Shown: positions 16,425-26,333 of the stretch, piece by piece
Layout of the letters: every line of letters begins with the position of its first letter
Position numbering within the stretch: the stretch's first letter is position 1
From: Taklimakanibacter sp021828105
GTDB lineage: Bacteria > Pseudomonadota > Alphaproteobacteria > Rhizobiales > Aestuariivirgaceae
Direction of reading: 5' to 3'
Length of the DNA stretch: 64,000 nucleotides
Assembly: GCA_021828105.1 (NCBI GenBank)
Contig: JAKATG010000024.1
Location: 79,976 to 143,975 of the forward strand
Made by a program: the position numbers and the translations under genes
Notes under the pieces: model-generated
Databases searched by the model: none
What the model was told of the DNA's origin: nothing
What the model saw: only the letters and a program-made list of their open reading frames with translations

Positions 16425-19268
16425 ATGTTCCGGCCGATGTCCCTCACCTCCGCATTGCTCTTCCCGCAAGCCCTGACGGCACCCGTCGCCGTCCTGGAGG
16501 GCGTTGCGCTCAGGCTTAGCCACAGCAAGCGGCTGGAGGCGGGCGAGGCCTTGACCCACCTCATCCGCGAGCCGCATCTCCTCTGCCATGCGGCCTTCGT
16601 CATCGAGCGCCTGGGCTTCGCCGCCGAAGCCCCGCGTGCGGTGATCCGCCAAGCGCGCGAGCAGAAGCACTTCGACGTGGCCGAGCTCTTCGCCTTCACC
16701 TGCCCGGCGCGTTTCGCCACACCGACACCCAAGGGGCTGGCCCGCTCGCTCCATCTCGACCCTTCGGGCGAGGAGACCGAATTGCTGCGCGCCATCGCCC
16801 AGGAGCTCCTGGCCAGGCTGGCAAGCCCTGCCTATCCCTTGATCCGCGAGACGGCCGAGATCGCGACTTTCCTCGCCCGCGCCAACTGGCCCTGGGCGCG
16901 CGCCGTCATGGGCGAGCTCACTAAGGCCAATCCGCGCCTCGATATCGGCACCTTCGTCACCGGCCTCAATGTGTGGGACCGCATCGATGAGTGGGAAGAC
17001 GACGGCGGCAGGCCGCCCGGCTCGCATCATGGTGTGACGGCCGATGAAGCGAAGGACTTCCTCGACAAGCTCCTGGGCGATGATGCCGAGCCAAGGCTCG
17101 AGCAGAAGGACTATGCGGCGACCGCCACTCATGCCTTCCAGCCGCGTGACGAGGAGACCGCCAATCACATCCTTCTCGCCGAAGCGGGCACCGGGCTTGG
17201 CAAGACGCTGGGCTATCTCGCGCCCTCCTGGCTATGGGCGCGCAAGAACGCGGCACCCGTCTGGGTCTCGACCTATACCAAGAACCTGCAGCGCCAGATC
17301 GACCAGGAGACCCAGCGCATCATCGCCGATCCTGCCGAGCGCCGCGACCGCATCGTCATCCGTAAAGGTCGCGAGAACTATGTCTGCCTGCTCAATCTGC
17401 AGGAAGCTTTCGCCAGGATGGGCTCCGCCAATACGCGCTCGGCGCTGCTCGCCGGCCTCATCGCGCGCTGGGCGAGGGCCAGCCGCGACGGCGACATGGT
17501 AGGGGGCGACTTCCCTTCCTGGCTGTTGCCGCTTTTCAACGATGTCGCCTTCGACGGCGAGACGCGCGCCATATCGCCCGCTTCCCTCGGGCTCACCGAC
17601 CGGCGCGGCGAATGCATCTATTCGGCCTGCCCGCACTACCGCAAATGCTTCATCGAGCGTGCCATGGTGCAGGGCCGCAAGGCCGATCTCGTCATCGCCA
17701 ATCATGCGCTCGTGCTGCGCAAGGCCGCCGTCGATCAGGCGTTGGGCTTTACGACCACCAAGGAGGAATCCTCAGCCCCGCAGGATCTGCGCCGCATCGT
17801 CTTCGATGAAGGCCATCATCTCTTCGATGCCGCCGACAGCGCCTTTTCCGGCCATCTGACGGCGCTCGAAACCGCCGAGCTCCGCCGCTGGCTCAGAGGA
17901 CCTGAGTCGGCCGGCCGGCGCGGCCGCGGGCTCAGGGACCGGGTCGGCGATCTCGTCGCCGATGACGAGCTCGCCGAGAAGCACATGAATGCGGTGCTCA
18001 ATGCCGCTTATGCGCTGCCGGGCCCCGGCTGGACCCGGCGTATCCAGGCGGGCACCCCCGAAGGGGCGGCGGAAGTCTTCCTCTCGCTGGTGCGCCAGCA
18101 GGTACTGGCGCGCGCCGAGCAGAATTCCGGCCAGACGCTCGAGACCGATTGCGCGCCCTTGGTGGAAGGGCTCAGCCCCGCCGCGGGCGAGCTCGCCGCC
18201 GCCTTGATCGATCTCAAGAAACCCATGGCCAACCTCGCCGCGGCTTTGGCCAAGAAGCTCGATGACGAAGCGGCCGAGCTCTCCACTCATGACCGCGGGC
18301 GGATCGAAGCGGTGTCGCGCTCCTTGCGCCGGCGCGGCGAGCTCATGGTCGGCTCCTGGATCGACATGATCGAAAGGCTGCTCGACAAACCCAATCCCCT
18401 GTTCGTCGAATGGTTCTCGGTCGACCAGATCTTTGGCCGCGAAGCCGATGTTGGGCTCCACAGCCACTGGATCGACCCGACCGAGCCCTTGGCGCTCACC
18501 GTGCTCAAGGAAGCCGATGGCGTCGTCATCACCTCGGCGACGCTCAAGGACCGGCCGCCCGAGGCGCCGGAGGACTGGACCAATGCCGAGATGCGCACCG
18601 GGGCCGTGCATCTGCCCTATCCGGTAATGCGGGCGAGCTATGACTCGCCTTTCGACTACCGCAAGGCGAGCCGCATCATCGTGGTGAACGACGTCAATCG
18701 CGAGGACATGGACCAGCTCGCCGCCGCCTATCGCGAGCTCTTCGCCGCCTCGGGCGGGGGCGGCCTCGGCCTCTTTACCGCCATTTCGCGCCTGCGCGCC
18801 GTCTATAAGAAGCTGGTGCGGCCGATGGCGCAGAAAGGCCTGGCCCTCTATGCCCAGCATGTCGATCCGATGGATACCGGGACGCTGGTCGACATGTTCA
18901 GGGCCGAGCGCGACGCCTGCCTCCTCGGTACCGATGCGGTCAGGGACGGGGTCGATGTGCCGGGCGATTCCCTCAGGCTCATCGTGCTCGACCGCGTCCC
19001 CTGGGGCACGCCGACGATCCTCGAGCGCGCCCGGCGCCAGGCCTTTGGCGGTCAGGCCTATACCGACATGACGGTGCGCCTGCGCCTGCGCCAGGCCTTC
19101 GGCCGGCTCATCCGCCGCGACGGCGACCGTGGTTGCTTCGTCGTGCTCGATCCGAGGCTCGCCTCGCGTTTCTGCACCGCCTTCCCGCCCGGCATGCGCA
19201 TCGAACGTGTCGGCCTCGTCGATGCGATCGACATGGTGCGCGATTTCACGCAGGGTTCGCCGGCATGA
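16425..19268 (+). CDS. ATP-dependent DNA helicase, DinG/XPD-like
   Basis: Superfamily 2 helicase of 947 residues. Walker A is GTGLGKT (about 255-261), Walker B is the DEGH form (VFDEGHHLFD, about 460-469). Four cysteines, one in NYVCLLNL and three in CIYSACPHYRKCF, fit the iron-sulphur cluster of XPD/DinG enzymes. The C-terminal motif GRLIRRDGDRG is helicase motif VI. The N-terminal 230 residues are an additional domain not found in E. coli DinG. ATG 16425 or 16437 are both possible starts. It overlaps the alkyltransferase gene by ATGA, suggesting a DNA-repair operon. Confidence 0.92.
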   Translation: MFRPMSLTSALLFPQALTAPVAVLEGVALRLSHSKRLEAGEALTHLIREPHLLCHAAFVIERLGFAAEAPRAVIRQAREQKHFDVAELFAFTCPARFATPTPKGLARSLHLDPSGEETELLRAIAQELLARLASPAYPLIRETAEIATFLARANWPWARAVMGELTKANPRLDIGTFVTGLNVWDRIDEWEDDGGRPPGSHHGVTADEAKDFLDKLLGDDAEPRLEQKDYAATATHAFQPRDEETANHILLAEAGTGLGKTLGYLAPSWLWARKNAAPVWVSTYTKNLQRQIDQETQRIIADPAERRDRIVIRKGRENYVCLLNLQEAFARMGSANTRSALLAGLIARWARASRDGDMVGGDFPSWLLPLFNDVAFDGETRAISPASLGLTDRRGECIYSACPHYRKCFIERAMVQGRKADLVIANHALVLRKAAVDQALGFTTTKEESSAPQDLRRIVFDEGHHLFDAADSAFSGHLTALETAELRRWLRGPESAGRRGRGLRDRVGDLVADDELAEKHMNAVLNAAYALPGPGWTRRIQAGTPEGAAEVFLSLVRQQVLARAEQNSGQTLETDCAPLVEGLSPAAGELAAALIDLKKPMANLAAALAKKLDDEAAELSTHDRGRIEAVSRSLRRRGELMVGSWIDMIERLLDKPNPLFVEWFSVDQIFGREADVGLHSHWIDPTEPLALTVLKEADGVVITSATLKDRPPEAPEDWTNAEMRTGAVHLPYPVMRASYDSPFDYRKASRIIVVNDVNREDMDQLAAAYRELFAASGGGGLGLFTAISRLRAVYKKLVRPMAQKGLALYAQHVDPMDTGTLVDMFRAERDACLLGTDAVRDGVDVPGDSLRLIVLDRVPWGTPTILERARRQAFGGQAYTDMTVRLRLRQAFGRLIRRDGDRGCFVVLDPRLASRFCTAFPPGMRIERVGLVDAIDMVRDFTQGSPA

Positions 19269-19858
19269 AGACCCTGTCCTACTGTTTCTTCACCACCCCG
19301 ATCGGCGCCTGCGGCATTGCCTGGAGCGATGAAGGCATCACCAGCGTGAGCCTGCCGGAAGCACAGGAGACGCGCTTGCGCGCGCGGTTCAAGGCGCGCT
19401 TCCCGGAAGCTGATGAGGTGCCGCCATCGCCCGCGGTCGCCCGGGCCATCGAACGCATCCAGACCCTGCTCCGGGGCGAGCCCGACGACCTCCAGGACAT
19501 CGTTCTCGACGACGGCGAGGTGCCGTCCTTCAACAAGCGCGTCTATGATATAGCGCGGCGCATCCTGCCCGGTGCTACCCGCACCTATGGCGATATCGCC
19601 AAGGAGCTCGGCGATCCGCTCCTTGCGCGCGAGGTCGGCCAGGCGCTCGGGCGCAACCCCTTCCCGATCATCGTGCCCTGCCATCGCGTTCTGGCGGCGG
19701 GCGGCAAGACCGGCGGCTTCTCGGCAACGGGCGGCGTCGAGACCAAATTCCGCATGCTTGCCATCGAGCGCGCAAAGACCGACAATGCGCCTTCCCTCTT
19801 CGACGAGCTTCCGCTCGCCGCCCCACCCCGCAGACCTCGTAACGCAAGAACATCATGA
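19265..19858 (+). CDS. ogt: Methylated-DNA--[protein]-cysteine S-methyltransferase
   Basis: O6-alkylguanine-DNA alkyltransferase, 197 residues, a suicide repair enzyme. The active-site motif is PCHRV within NPFPIIVPCHRVLAAGG; the upstream RTYGDIAKELG is the DNA-binding helix region. The start overlaps the helicase stop (ATGA) and its own stop overlaps the next gene (ATGA), so three genes are translationally coupled. It carries a short C-terminal tail after the conserved domain. Confidence 0.94.
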   Translation: MKTLSYCFFTTPIGACGIAWSDEGITSVSLPEAQETRLRARFKARFPEADEVPPSPAVARAIERIQTLLRGEPDDLQDIVLDDGEVPSFNKRVYDIARRILPGATRTYGDIAKELGDPLLAREVGQALGRNPFPIIVPCHRVLAAGGKTGGFSATGGVETKFRMLAIERAKTDNAPSLFDELPLAAPPRRPRNARTS

Positions 19859-20988
19859 CTCACGACCTCATCCTCACCGGCGGCCGCGTCATCGACCCGT
19901 CGCAGTCCCTCGATGCCGTCACCGATATCGCCTTCGCGCAAGGCAAGGTGTCGGCCGTCGGGCAGAACCTCAAGCGCGACGCCGGAACGAAAATCCAGGA
20001 CGCGTCGGGCTTCATCGTGACTCCCGGCCTCATCGATCTCCATACCCATGTCTATTGGGGCGGAACCTCGCTCGGCGTCGATCCCGACCTCTATGCGAAG
20101 AAGAGCGGCGTCACCACGTCGGTCGACACGGGCTCGGCCGGCCCCGGCAATTTCCCGGGCTTCGCCAAGCACGTGATCGAGCCCGCGCGCTCGCGCATCT
20201 ATGCCTATCTGCATGTGTCGCATGCCGGCATCTACGGCTTCTCGACAGACGTGCATGTCGGCGAAAGCGAGGACATGCGGCTCATGGACCCGCGCGGCGC
20301 GGTCAGGGTCGCGGCAGAATTTCCCGATCATATTGTCGGCATCAAGGTCAGGGTCGGCCGCCACGCCTCGGGCGATCAGGGCATCGCGCCCTTGGATGTC
20401 GCCCTGCAGGCGGCCGACGAAGCGGGCATCCCGCTCATGGCGCATATCGACGAGCCGCCCCCCACTTACGAAGACGTGCTTGCCAAGCTCCGACCCGGCG
20501 ACGTGCTGACGCACGCCTTCCGGCCCTTCCCCAATGCGCCGGTAACGGTGCAGGGCACGATCAAGCCCGCGGTGCTCGCCGCGCGCAAGCGCGGCGTCCT
20601 CTTCGACATCGGCCATGGCATGGGCTCCTTCGCCTTCAAGACGGCGCGCGCCATGCTGGCCAACGGTTTCGAGCCCGACACAATTTCTTCCGATGTCCAC
20701 GCTCTGTGCATCAATGGCCCCGCGCATGATCTCGTCACCACCATGTCGAAATTCCTGTGCCTCGGCATGGGCCTCACCGACGTCATCCGCGCTTCGACGG
20801 AAACGCCGGCCCGCGCCATCAAGCGGCACGATCTCGGCACGCTCAAAGTCGGCTCGCTCGGCGATGCGACACTCATCCGCATCGATGAAGGCCGCTTCGA
20901 CTATGTCGACGTGACGGGCGAGCACCTCGAGGGCGAGAAGCGCATAGCGCCCCATGGCATGGTGATGCGCGGCGAATGGTGGGGGTAG
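19855..20988 (+). CDS. Amidohydrolase/deacetylase family metallohydrolase
   Basis: Amidohydrolase-superfamily enzyme, 377 residues. The HxH metal site is GLIDLHTHVY (about 58-67); further ligands are suggested by GIKVRVG (carbamylated Lys), AHIDEPP and DVHALC. The composite beta-sandwich edges (LILTGGRVIDP at the start and GSLGDATLIRID near the end) are typical of dihydroorotase/deacetylase relatives. Coupled to ogt by ATGA, but a metabolic connection is not evident. The substrate is unknown. Confidence 0.88.
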   Translation: MTHDLILTGGRVIDPSQSLDAVTDIAFAQGKVSAVGQNLKRDAGTKIQDASGFIVTPGLIDLHTHVYWGGTSLGVDPDLYAKKSGVTTSVDTGSAGPGNFPGFAKHVIEPARSRIYAYLHVSHAGIYGFSTDVHVGESEDMRLMDPRGAVRVAAEFPDHIVGIKVRVGRHASGDQGIAPLDVALQAADEAGIPLMAHIDEPPPTYEDVLAKLRPGDVLTHAFRPFPNAPVTVQGTIKPAVLAARKRGVLFDIGHGMGSFAFKTARAMLANGFEPDTISSDVHALCINGPAHDLVTTMSKFLCLGMGLTDVIRASTETPARAIKRHDLGTLKVGSLGDATLIRIDEGRFDYVDVTGEHLEGEKRIAPHGMVMRGEWWG

Positions 20989-21049
20989 CCCGTCATCCCG
21001 GCGCTGGACAAAACCTCCCTCTCCCGCTAGCCAGTCGGGCATTCAAAGA

Positions 21050-21475
21050 ATGGAGCTTTCCGTGGGTAAGACCGTTAGCACCCATCACGCCTTGATCTAT
21101 GTCATGGTCACCATCGCCGCCGTCGAAGGGCATCTCGGCGATCGCGAGCTCAAGGCCATCGGCCGCATCGTCAAGCAGTTGCCGATCTTCCGGTCATTCG
21201 ATGCCGACAAGCTCACCCATGTCGCGCAGGAATGCGGCGAGATCCTGCAGGACAAGGAAGGGCTCGAGGCGGTTTTCGGCCTCGCCGCCGAAGCGCTCTC
21301 GCCCAAATTGCGCGAGACCGCTTACGCGCTCGCCGTCGAGATCGCCGCTTCCGATCTCGCCGTCGGCAAGGAGGAATTGCGCTTCCTCGCCATGCTGCGC
21401 GACCATCTGGGCCTCGACAAGCTCGTCACCGCGGCCCTCGAGCGCAGCGCCATCGCCCGCTACCAGACGGAATAG
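21050..21475 (+). CDS. TerB-like tellurite resistance/DjlA-type protein
   Basis: Helical protein of 141 residues resembling TerB-family proteins (YVMVTIAAVEGHLGDREL near the N-terminus, EIAASDLAVGKEELRFL near the C-terminus, both acidic metal-binding-type loops). The ATG at 21050 is taken as start; a GTG at 21062 with GGAG before it is also possible. There are no other ter genes nearby, so a tellurite phenotype is not implied. Confidence 0.8.
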   Translation: MELSVGKTVSTHHALIYVMVTIAAVEGHLGDRELKAIGRIVKQLPIFRSFDADKLTHVAQECGEILQDKEGLEAVFGLAAEALSPKLRETAYALAVEIAASDLAVGKEELRFLAMLRDHLGLDKLVTAALERSAIARYQTE

Positions 21476-21538
21476 ACGGGAACCCTGAAGCCATCCCTCG
21501 CGTTGTCACAGGAACATTTCCCTCAACACGAGGTTCAA

Positions 21539-21691
21539 ATGACCACCATCCTGTTGATCATCCTAATCCTGCTCCTGATCGGCGCCCTGCCGAATTGGGG
21601 CTATAGCCGCGGCTGGGGCTATTATCCGAGCGGCGGCATCGGCCTGATCTTCATCATCCTGCTGATTCTCGTCCTCACTGGACGCGCTTGA
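21539..21691 (+). CDS. DUF3309 family small membrane protein
   Basis: Fifty residues with two hydrophobic segments (LLIILILLLIGALP and GLIFIILLILVLTG) separated by a WGYSRGWGYYPSGG loop, the classic DUF3309 pattern. GAGG precedes the ATG by 5 nt. Such proteins are abundant in alphaproteobacteria, often stress-induced, with no defined function. It converges with the MATE gene 2 nt away. Confidence 0.85.
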   Translation: MTTILLIILILLLIGALPNWGYSRGWGYYPSGGIGLIFIILLILVLTGRA

Positions 21692-21692
21692 T

Positions 21693-23024
21693 CTATCTCT
21701 GACTGAAGGCCGCTCTTCGCAGGGCCGGCATGCGCAGCGCGAAGAATATGCCGCGCGCGGCGAAGAAGACGATCATCGAGGCCCACAGGCCGTGATTGCC
21801 ATAGGCCTGCTCCAGCGGCCACCAGGCGAGGAAGAACACGACCATCGAGACCAGCATCATGTTGCGCATGTCGGCGGTCTGGGTGGCGCCGGTGAAGATG
21901 CCGTCATATTGGAAGCAGGCGACACCAATGAGCGGCGCCAGCGCCGACCACAACAGATAATGGCGCGCCGTCTCGCGCACCTCGGCATTGACCGTCATCA
22001 TATCGATGAACCAAGGGCCACCCAGCCAGATGACGGCGAAGGTCAGGAAACCGACGACCAGCGCCCAGATCGAGGTGAGCCGCACCGCCGCCGTAAAGCG
22101 CCGGCGATCATGCGCGCCGACCGCCTGGCCGACTAGCGCTTCGGTGGCGAAAGCGAAGCCGTCGATCAGGAAGGCGGCAACGTCGAAGAAATGCATCAGG
22201 ACGGCATTGGCGGAAACGATGACATCGCTCGCCTTGGCGCCGCGCGCCGTGAACCAGGAGAAGACCAGCACCAGGCAGACCGTCCTGATCATGATGTCGC
22301 GATTGATAGCCAAGGTGCGAATGAGCTTGGCCCGGTCGAACACGCGATAGCGCTCGAAGCGGGCACCCATCTCGCGCAATCGCCGGTAAGCGATGACGAG
22401 GCCCAAAAGCGCTGCCGTGACCTCGGCGATGAGGGCGGCCAAGGCCACGCCGTCCGACGTCATGCCGAGGCCCAGCACGAACAGCAGGCTCAGGGCCATG
22501 TTGGTGAGGTTGAGATAGAGCTGGATGATGAAAGCCGTGCGGGCGCGGCCCTGGCCGACGAACCAGCCGAGCAGGCAGAAGCTCGTCAGCGCGAAGGGCG
22601 CGGAGAAGACGCGAATATAGAAATAGGTCGCGGCGTGGCTCTCGACCTCGGCCGAGCCTTCGAGAAGGCCGAAAGCGAGCCGGCCGATCAGTGGTGAAAG
22701 GAGGATGATCGCCACGCCCAGGAGCCCGGCAATGATGAGGGCGCGCATGAGCACGGCGACAAGTTCCTCAGCGTCGGCCCGGCCGGTCGCCTGGGCCGAG
22801 AGCCCGCCGGTCCCGAGCCTCAGGAACCCGAAGCCCCAATAGATGAAATTGAAGATCAGGCTGCCGACGGTGATGGCGCCGATGTAATAGGCGCCGGGAA
22901 GCTGGCCGATCACCGCCGTGTTGACCACGCCGATCATGGGCTCTGTGACATTGGAGAGCATGATGGGCACAGCGATCGCAAGCACGCCCTTATGCGTCAC
23001 CGGTGTCGATTGTGGGGATTGCAT
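21693..23024 (-). CDS. MATE family efflux transporter
   Basis: Inner-membrane multidrug/toxin antiporter, 443 residues, about 12 transmembrane helices. The N-terminal VPIMLSNVTEPMIGVVNTAVIG and RLGTGGLSAQATGR segments match the DinF subgroup. Divergent from the lhr helicase over 131 nt. Confidence 0.93.
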   Translation of the reverse strand: MQSPQSTPVTHKGVLAIAVPIMLSNVTEPMIGVVNTAVIGQLPGAYYIGAITVGSLIFNFIYWGFGFLRLGTGGLSAQATGRADAEELVAVLMRALIIAGLLGVAIILLSPLIGRLAFGLLEGSAEVESHAATYFYIRVFSAPFALTSFCLLGWFVGQGRARTAFIIQLYLNLTNMALSLLFVLGLGMTSDGVALAALIAEVTAALLGLVIAYRRLREMGARFERYRVFDRAKLIRTLAINRDIMIRTVCLVLVFSWFTARGAKASDVIVSANAVLMHFFDVAAFLIDGFAFATEALVGQAVGAHDRRRFTAAVRLTSIWALVVGFLTFAVIWLGGPWFIDMMTVNAEVRETARHYLLWSALAPLIGVACFQYDGIFTGATQTADMRNMMLVSMVVFFLAWWPLEQAYGNHGLWASMIVFFAARGIFFALRMPALRRAAFSQR

Positions 23025-23155
23025 GAAGCCAGATTAGAACGATTCCGAAGCGGAGGAAATTCGCGTTTTTCCTGTTGGATTTGGACCCTCCACGCTGCTG
23101 ACAGATTCTGGCAGCGGCGGCTTTCACGATTGGCATCGCGAGACCCAATCCGGCT

Positions 23156-25657
23156 ATGCTCCAGCGCATGGATGATCGTCCGACAAGATTGCCCGCAGTC
23201 TTCACCGACTGGTTCCGGGCGCGCGGCTGGAGCCCGCGTCCGCATCAGCTTCAGGTGCTGGACAAGGCGCAAGCCGGGCTCGACGTGCTTCTCATTTCGC
23301 CGACCGGCGGCGGCAAGACGCTCGCCGGCTTCCTGCCGAGCCTCGTCGAGCTGACCCACAATGGCGAGCGGCGAGGCATCCACACGCTCTATGTGTCGCC
23401 GCTCAAGGCGCTCGCCGTCGACATCGCGCGCAACCTCGAGGCACCGGTCAGCGAGATGGGCTTGCCGATCCGCATCGAGACGCGCACCGGCGACACGCCG
23501 CATTCGCGGCGCAAGCGCCAGCGCGAGAAGCCGCCCGATATTCTGATCACCACGCCCGAGCAGGTCTCCCTCCTCGTCGCCGATCCCGGTGTGGCGCATC
23601 TGCTGCAGGATCTCCGCGCCATCGTGCTCGACGAGCTTCATTCGATCGTTACCTCCAAGCGCGGCGTGCTGCTGTCGCTGGCTCTGTCGCGGGTGCAGAC
23701 ACTGGCGCCTAAGGCGCGCCGCATCGGTCTTTCCGCCACGGTCGCCGATCCGGATGCGCTCAGGGCCTGGCTTACCCCGCAAGGCAGCCAGAAGAACCTG
23801 GCCGAGCTAGTGCTGGGCGCGGCCGGCGCCGCACCCCATATCCGCATCCTCAAATCGGCCGAGCGCGTGCCGTGGGCGGGCCATACGTCGCGCTATGCGT
23901 TCCCCGAAGTCTATGCCGCCATCAAGGCGGCGCGCATGACGCTCATTTTCGTCAATACGCGCTCGCAAGCGGAAATGACCTTCCAGGGCCTGTGGACGGC
24001 CAATGAGGATCATCTGCCGATCGCATTGCATCACGGCTCGCTCGACGTGGCGCAAAGACGCAAGGTCGAAGCGGCGATGGCGGCCGGCAAATTGCGCGCC
24101 GTCGTCTGCACCTCGACGCTCGATCTCGGCATCGACTGGGGCGATGTCGACCTCGTCATCCATGTCGGTGCGCCGAAAGGATCGAGCCGGCTCCTGCAGC
24201 GCATCGGCCGCTCCAACCACCGGCTCGACGAGCCCTCGCAAGCTCTGCTCGTGCCCTCCAACCGCTTCGAGGTGCTGGAATGCGAGGCCGCACGCCATGC
24301 TGCCGCCGCGGGCGCCCAGGATACGGAATATCCGAGCGTGCTCAAGCTCGACGTCCTCGCCCAGCACATATTGTGCCGCGCCTGCGCCGCACCGTTCCAT
24401 CCCGACCAGCTCTATGCCGAGGTCAAGTCCGCCTGGACCTATCGCAACTTGACGCGCGCGGATTTCGACCGAGCGGTCGAATTCGTGACCAATGGCGGCT
24501 ATGCGCTCAAGGCCTACGAGCGCTATGCCAAGCTTAAGCCTTGGGGCGAGGGGGAATTGCGCCTCGCCCATCCGCGCCTCGCCCAGCAGTACCGGCTCAA
24601 TATGGGCACCATCGTCGAAGCCGAGATGCTGAAAGTCAGGCTTGCTTATGTGCGCAAAAAACTGGGCAAGCGGCTCGTCACCGGCGGGCGGGTGCTGGGC
24701 GAGATGGAGGAATGGTTCCTGAGCCAGCTCAGCATCGGCGACACTTTCACCTTCGGCGGCGAGATCCTGCGCTTCGAAGGTCTCGATGAATTCGGCGCGC
24801 TTGCCTCGCGATCGGCGGCGAGCGACGCCGCCATCCCCTCTTACGAAGGCGGCAAGTTTCCGCTCTCGACCTATCTCGCCGAGCGCGTGCGCGAGATGCT
24901 GGCCGATCCCAAGACCTGGCCGGCACTGCCTGCCCAAGTGCGCGACTGGCTTTCGGTCCAGCGCTGGAAGTCGGTCATCCCTTCGCCCAGGCAAATGCTC
25001 ATCGAAACCTTCCCCCGGGCACAGCGCCATTACATGGTGTGCTATCCCTTCGAGGGTCGGCTCGCGCATCAGACGCTGGGCATGCTGCTCACCCGCCGGC
25101 TCGAGCGAATAGGCGCCCAGCCCATGGGCTTCGTCGCCTCCGAATACGCCCTCGTCGTGTGGACCTTGCGCGACCTGTCGCTGATGATCGCCTCCAAGCG
25201 CCTCGATCTCGGCCAGCTCTTCGGCGAGGACATGCTGGGCGATGATCTCGATGCCTGGCTCGCCGAATCCAACCTGATGAAGCGCACCTTCCGCAATGCG
25301 GCGATCATCGCCGGGCTCATCGAGCGGCGCTGGCCCGGCAAGGAGAAGACGGCGAGGCAGACGACGGTCAATTCCGATCTCGTCTATGACGTGCTGAGAC
25401 GGCATGAGCCGCAGCACATCCTGCTCCGGGCGGCCTGGGATGACGCAGCCGACGGGCTCATCGACGTGCACCGGCTGGGCGCGCTGCTCCGGCGCATCCG
25501 CGGCCAGATCGTCCACCGCGCTCTCGACACGGTGTCGCCGCTCGCCGTGCCGGTGATGCTTGAGATCGGCAAAGAATCCGTTTACGGCGAGGCGGATGAC
25601 GCTCTTCTCGCCGAAGCCGAAGACGAACTCATCGATGAGGCCATGCGCCTTGTCTAG
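23156..25657 (+). CDS. Ligase-associated DNA damage response DEXH helicase (Lhr-like)
   Basis: Superfamily 2 helicase of 833 residues. Walker A PTGGGKT at 49-55, DELH box at 159-162, SAT motif GLSATV, and motif VI in LLQRIGRSNHR. The C-terminal Lhr-specific region follows. A start at the second ATG (23168) is also possible. It overlaps the metallophosphatase gene pdeM by 23 nt, the standard pairing in the ligase-associated repair cluster; the ligase and MBL-fold exonuclease that complete the set are not in this window. Confidence 0.93.
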   Translation: MLQRMDDRPTRLPAVFTDWFRARGWSPRPHQLQVLDKAQAGLDVLLISPTGGGKTLAGFLPSLVELTHNGERRGIHTLYVSPLKALAVDIARNLEAPVSEMGLPIRIETRTGDTPHSRRKRQREKPPDILITTPEQVSLLVADPGVAHLLQDLRAIVLDELHSIVTSKRGVLLSLALSRVQTLAPKARRIGLSATVADPDALRAWLTPQGSQKNLAELVLGAAGAAPHIRILKSAERVPWAGHTSRYAFPEVYAAIKAARMTLIFVNTRSQAEMTFQGLWTANEDHLPIALHHGSLDVAQRRKVEAAMAAGKLRAVVCTSTLDLGIDWGDVDLVIHVGAPKGSSRLLQRIGRSNHRLDEPSQALLVPSNRFEVLECEAARHAAAAGAQDTEYPSVLKLDVLAQHILCRACAAPFHPDQLYAEVKSAWTYRNLTRADFDRAVEFVTNGGYALKAYERYAKLKPWGEGELRLAHPRLAQQYRLNMGTIVEAEMLKVRLAYVRKKLGKRLVTGGRVLGEMEEWFLSQLSIGDTFTFGGEILRFEGLDEFGALASRSAASDAAIPSYEGGKFPLSTYLAERVREMLADPKTWPALPAQVRDWLSVQRWKSVIPSPRQMLIETFPRAQRHYMVCYPFEGRLAHQTLGMLLTRRLERIGAQPMGFVASEYALVVWTLRDLSLMIASKRLDLGQLFGEDMLGDDLDAWLAESNLMKRTFRNAAIIAGLIERRWPGKEKTARQTTVNSDLVYDVLRRHEPQHILLRAAWDDAADGLIDVHRLGALLRRIRGQIVHRALDTVSPLAVPVMLEIGKESVYGEADDALLAEAEDELIDEAMRLV

Positions 25658-26333
25658 GGCGGCATCCATAAGGCTGGGCGGCCTCGACCTGCTGCCCGAT
25701 CTTGCCGGGGCGCTTTATATTCCTGAATTCGACGCTCTGCTCGTGGCGGATCTCCATCTCGAAAAGGCTTCGAGCCTCGCCCGGCGCGGCGTGCATCTGC
25801 CGCCCTATGACACGCGCGCGACGCTCGAGTATCTTTCCTTCTCGCTCGGCGCGGCGCGACCGAAGCGGCTCATCCTGCTCGGCGATTCATTCCACGATGA
25901 GGAGGCGCATCAGCGCATCGACGCCACCGATGTCGCCGAGCTTGCCCGGCTCACGCGCGGCATCGACATTATCTGGCTCGCCGGCAATCACGATCCCTCG
26001 CCGCCCAAGGCGCTCGGCGGCCACCATGCCGATGAAATCATCCTGGGGCCGATCACGCTGCGCCACATCCCGGGCACGCTCTCTCATGAGGACATCGAGA
26101 TCGCGGGCCATCTCCATCCTGCCGCCTCGCTGGCGCAGCGCGGACGCTCGCTCCGGCGCAAATGTTTCGTCGGCCATGAGCGCCGCCTCGTCATGCCGGC
26201 CTATGGCAGCTTTACAGGAGGCTTAAGCGTCTCCGCCGCCCCCTTCCAGGCGATCTTCCCGGACGGCGATTTCCATGTCTGGATGATCGGCGGCAAGGCC
26301 ATCCATCGCTTCCCCGCAGGCCGCATCAGATGA
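25635..26333 (+). CDS. pdeM: Ligase-associated DNA damage response endonuclease PdeM
   Basis: Metallophosphoesterase of 232 residues with the ordered metal ligands DLHLEK, GDSFHD, GNHD and GHLHP. Start: ATG at 25635 inside the helicase 3' end; the preceding in-frame ATGs would force a much longer overlap. PdeM accompanies Lhr helicase in a repair cluster of many proteobacteria. The 3' end overlaps the convergent DUF3429 gene by 8 nt. Confidence 0.9.
   Translation: MRPCALSRAASIRLGGLDLLPDLAGALYIPEFDALLVADLHLEKASSLARRGVHLPPYDTRATLEYLSFSLGAARPKRLILLGDSFHDEEAHQRIDATDVAELARLTRGIDIIWLAGNHDPSPPKALGGHHADEIILGPITLRHIPGTLSHEDIEIAGHLHPAASLAQRGRSLRRKCFVGHERRLVMPAYGSFTGGLSVSAAPFQAIFPDGDFHVWMIGGKAIHRFPAGRIR

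Noticed and set aside
21050..21475. TerB-like gene as part of a tellurite/phage-resistance ter cluster
   Set aside because: No terA, terC, terD or terE-like genes are nearby; single TerB-like proteins are common.
23807..25669. A 620-codon minus-strand frame opposite the Lhr-like helicase
   Set aside because: Antisense shadow; no ribosome site or recognisable motif.
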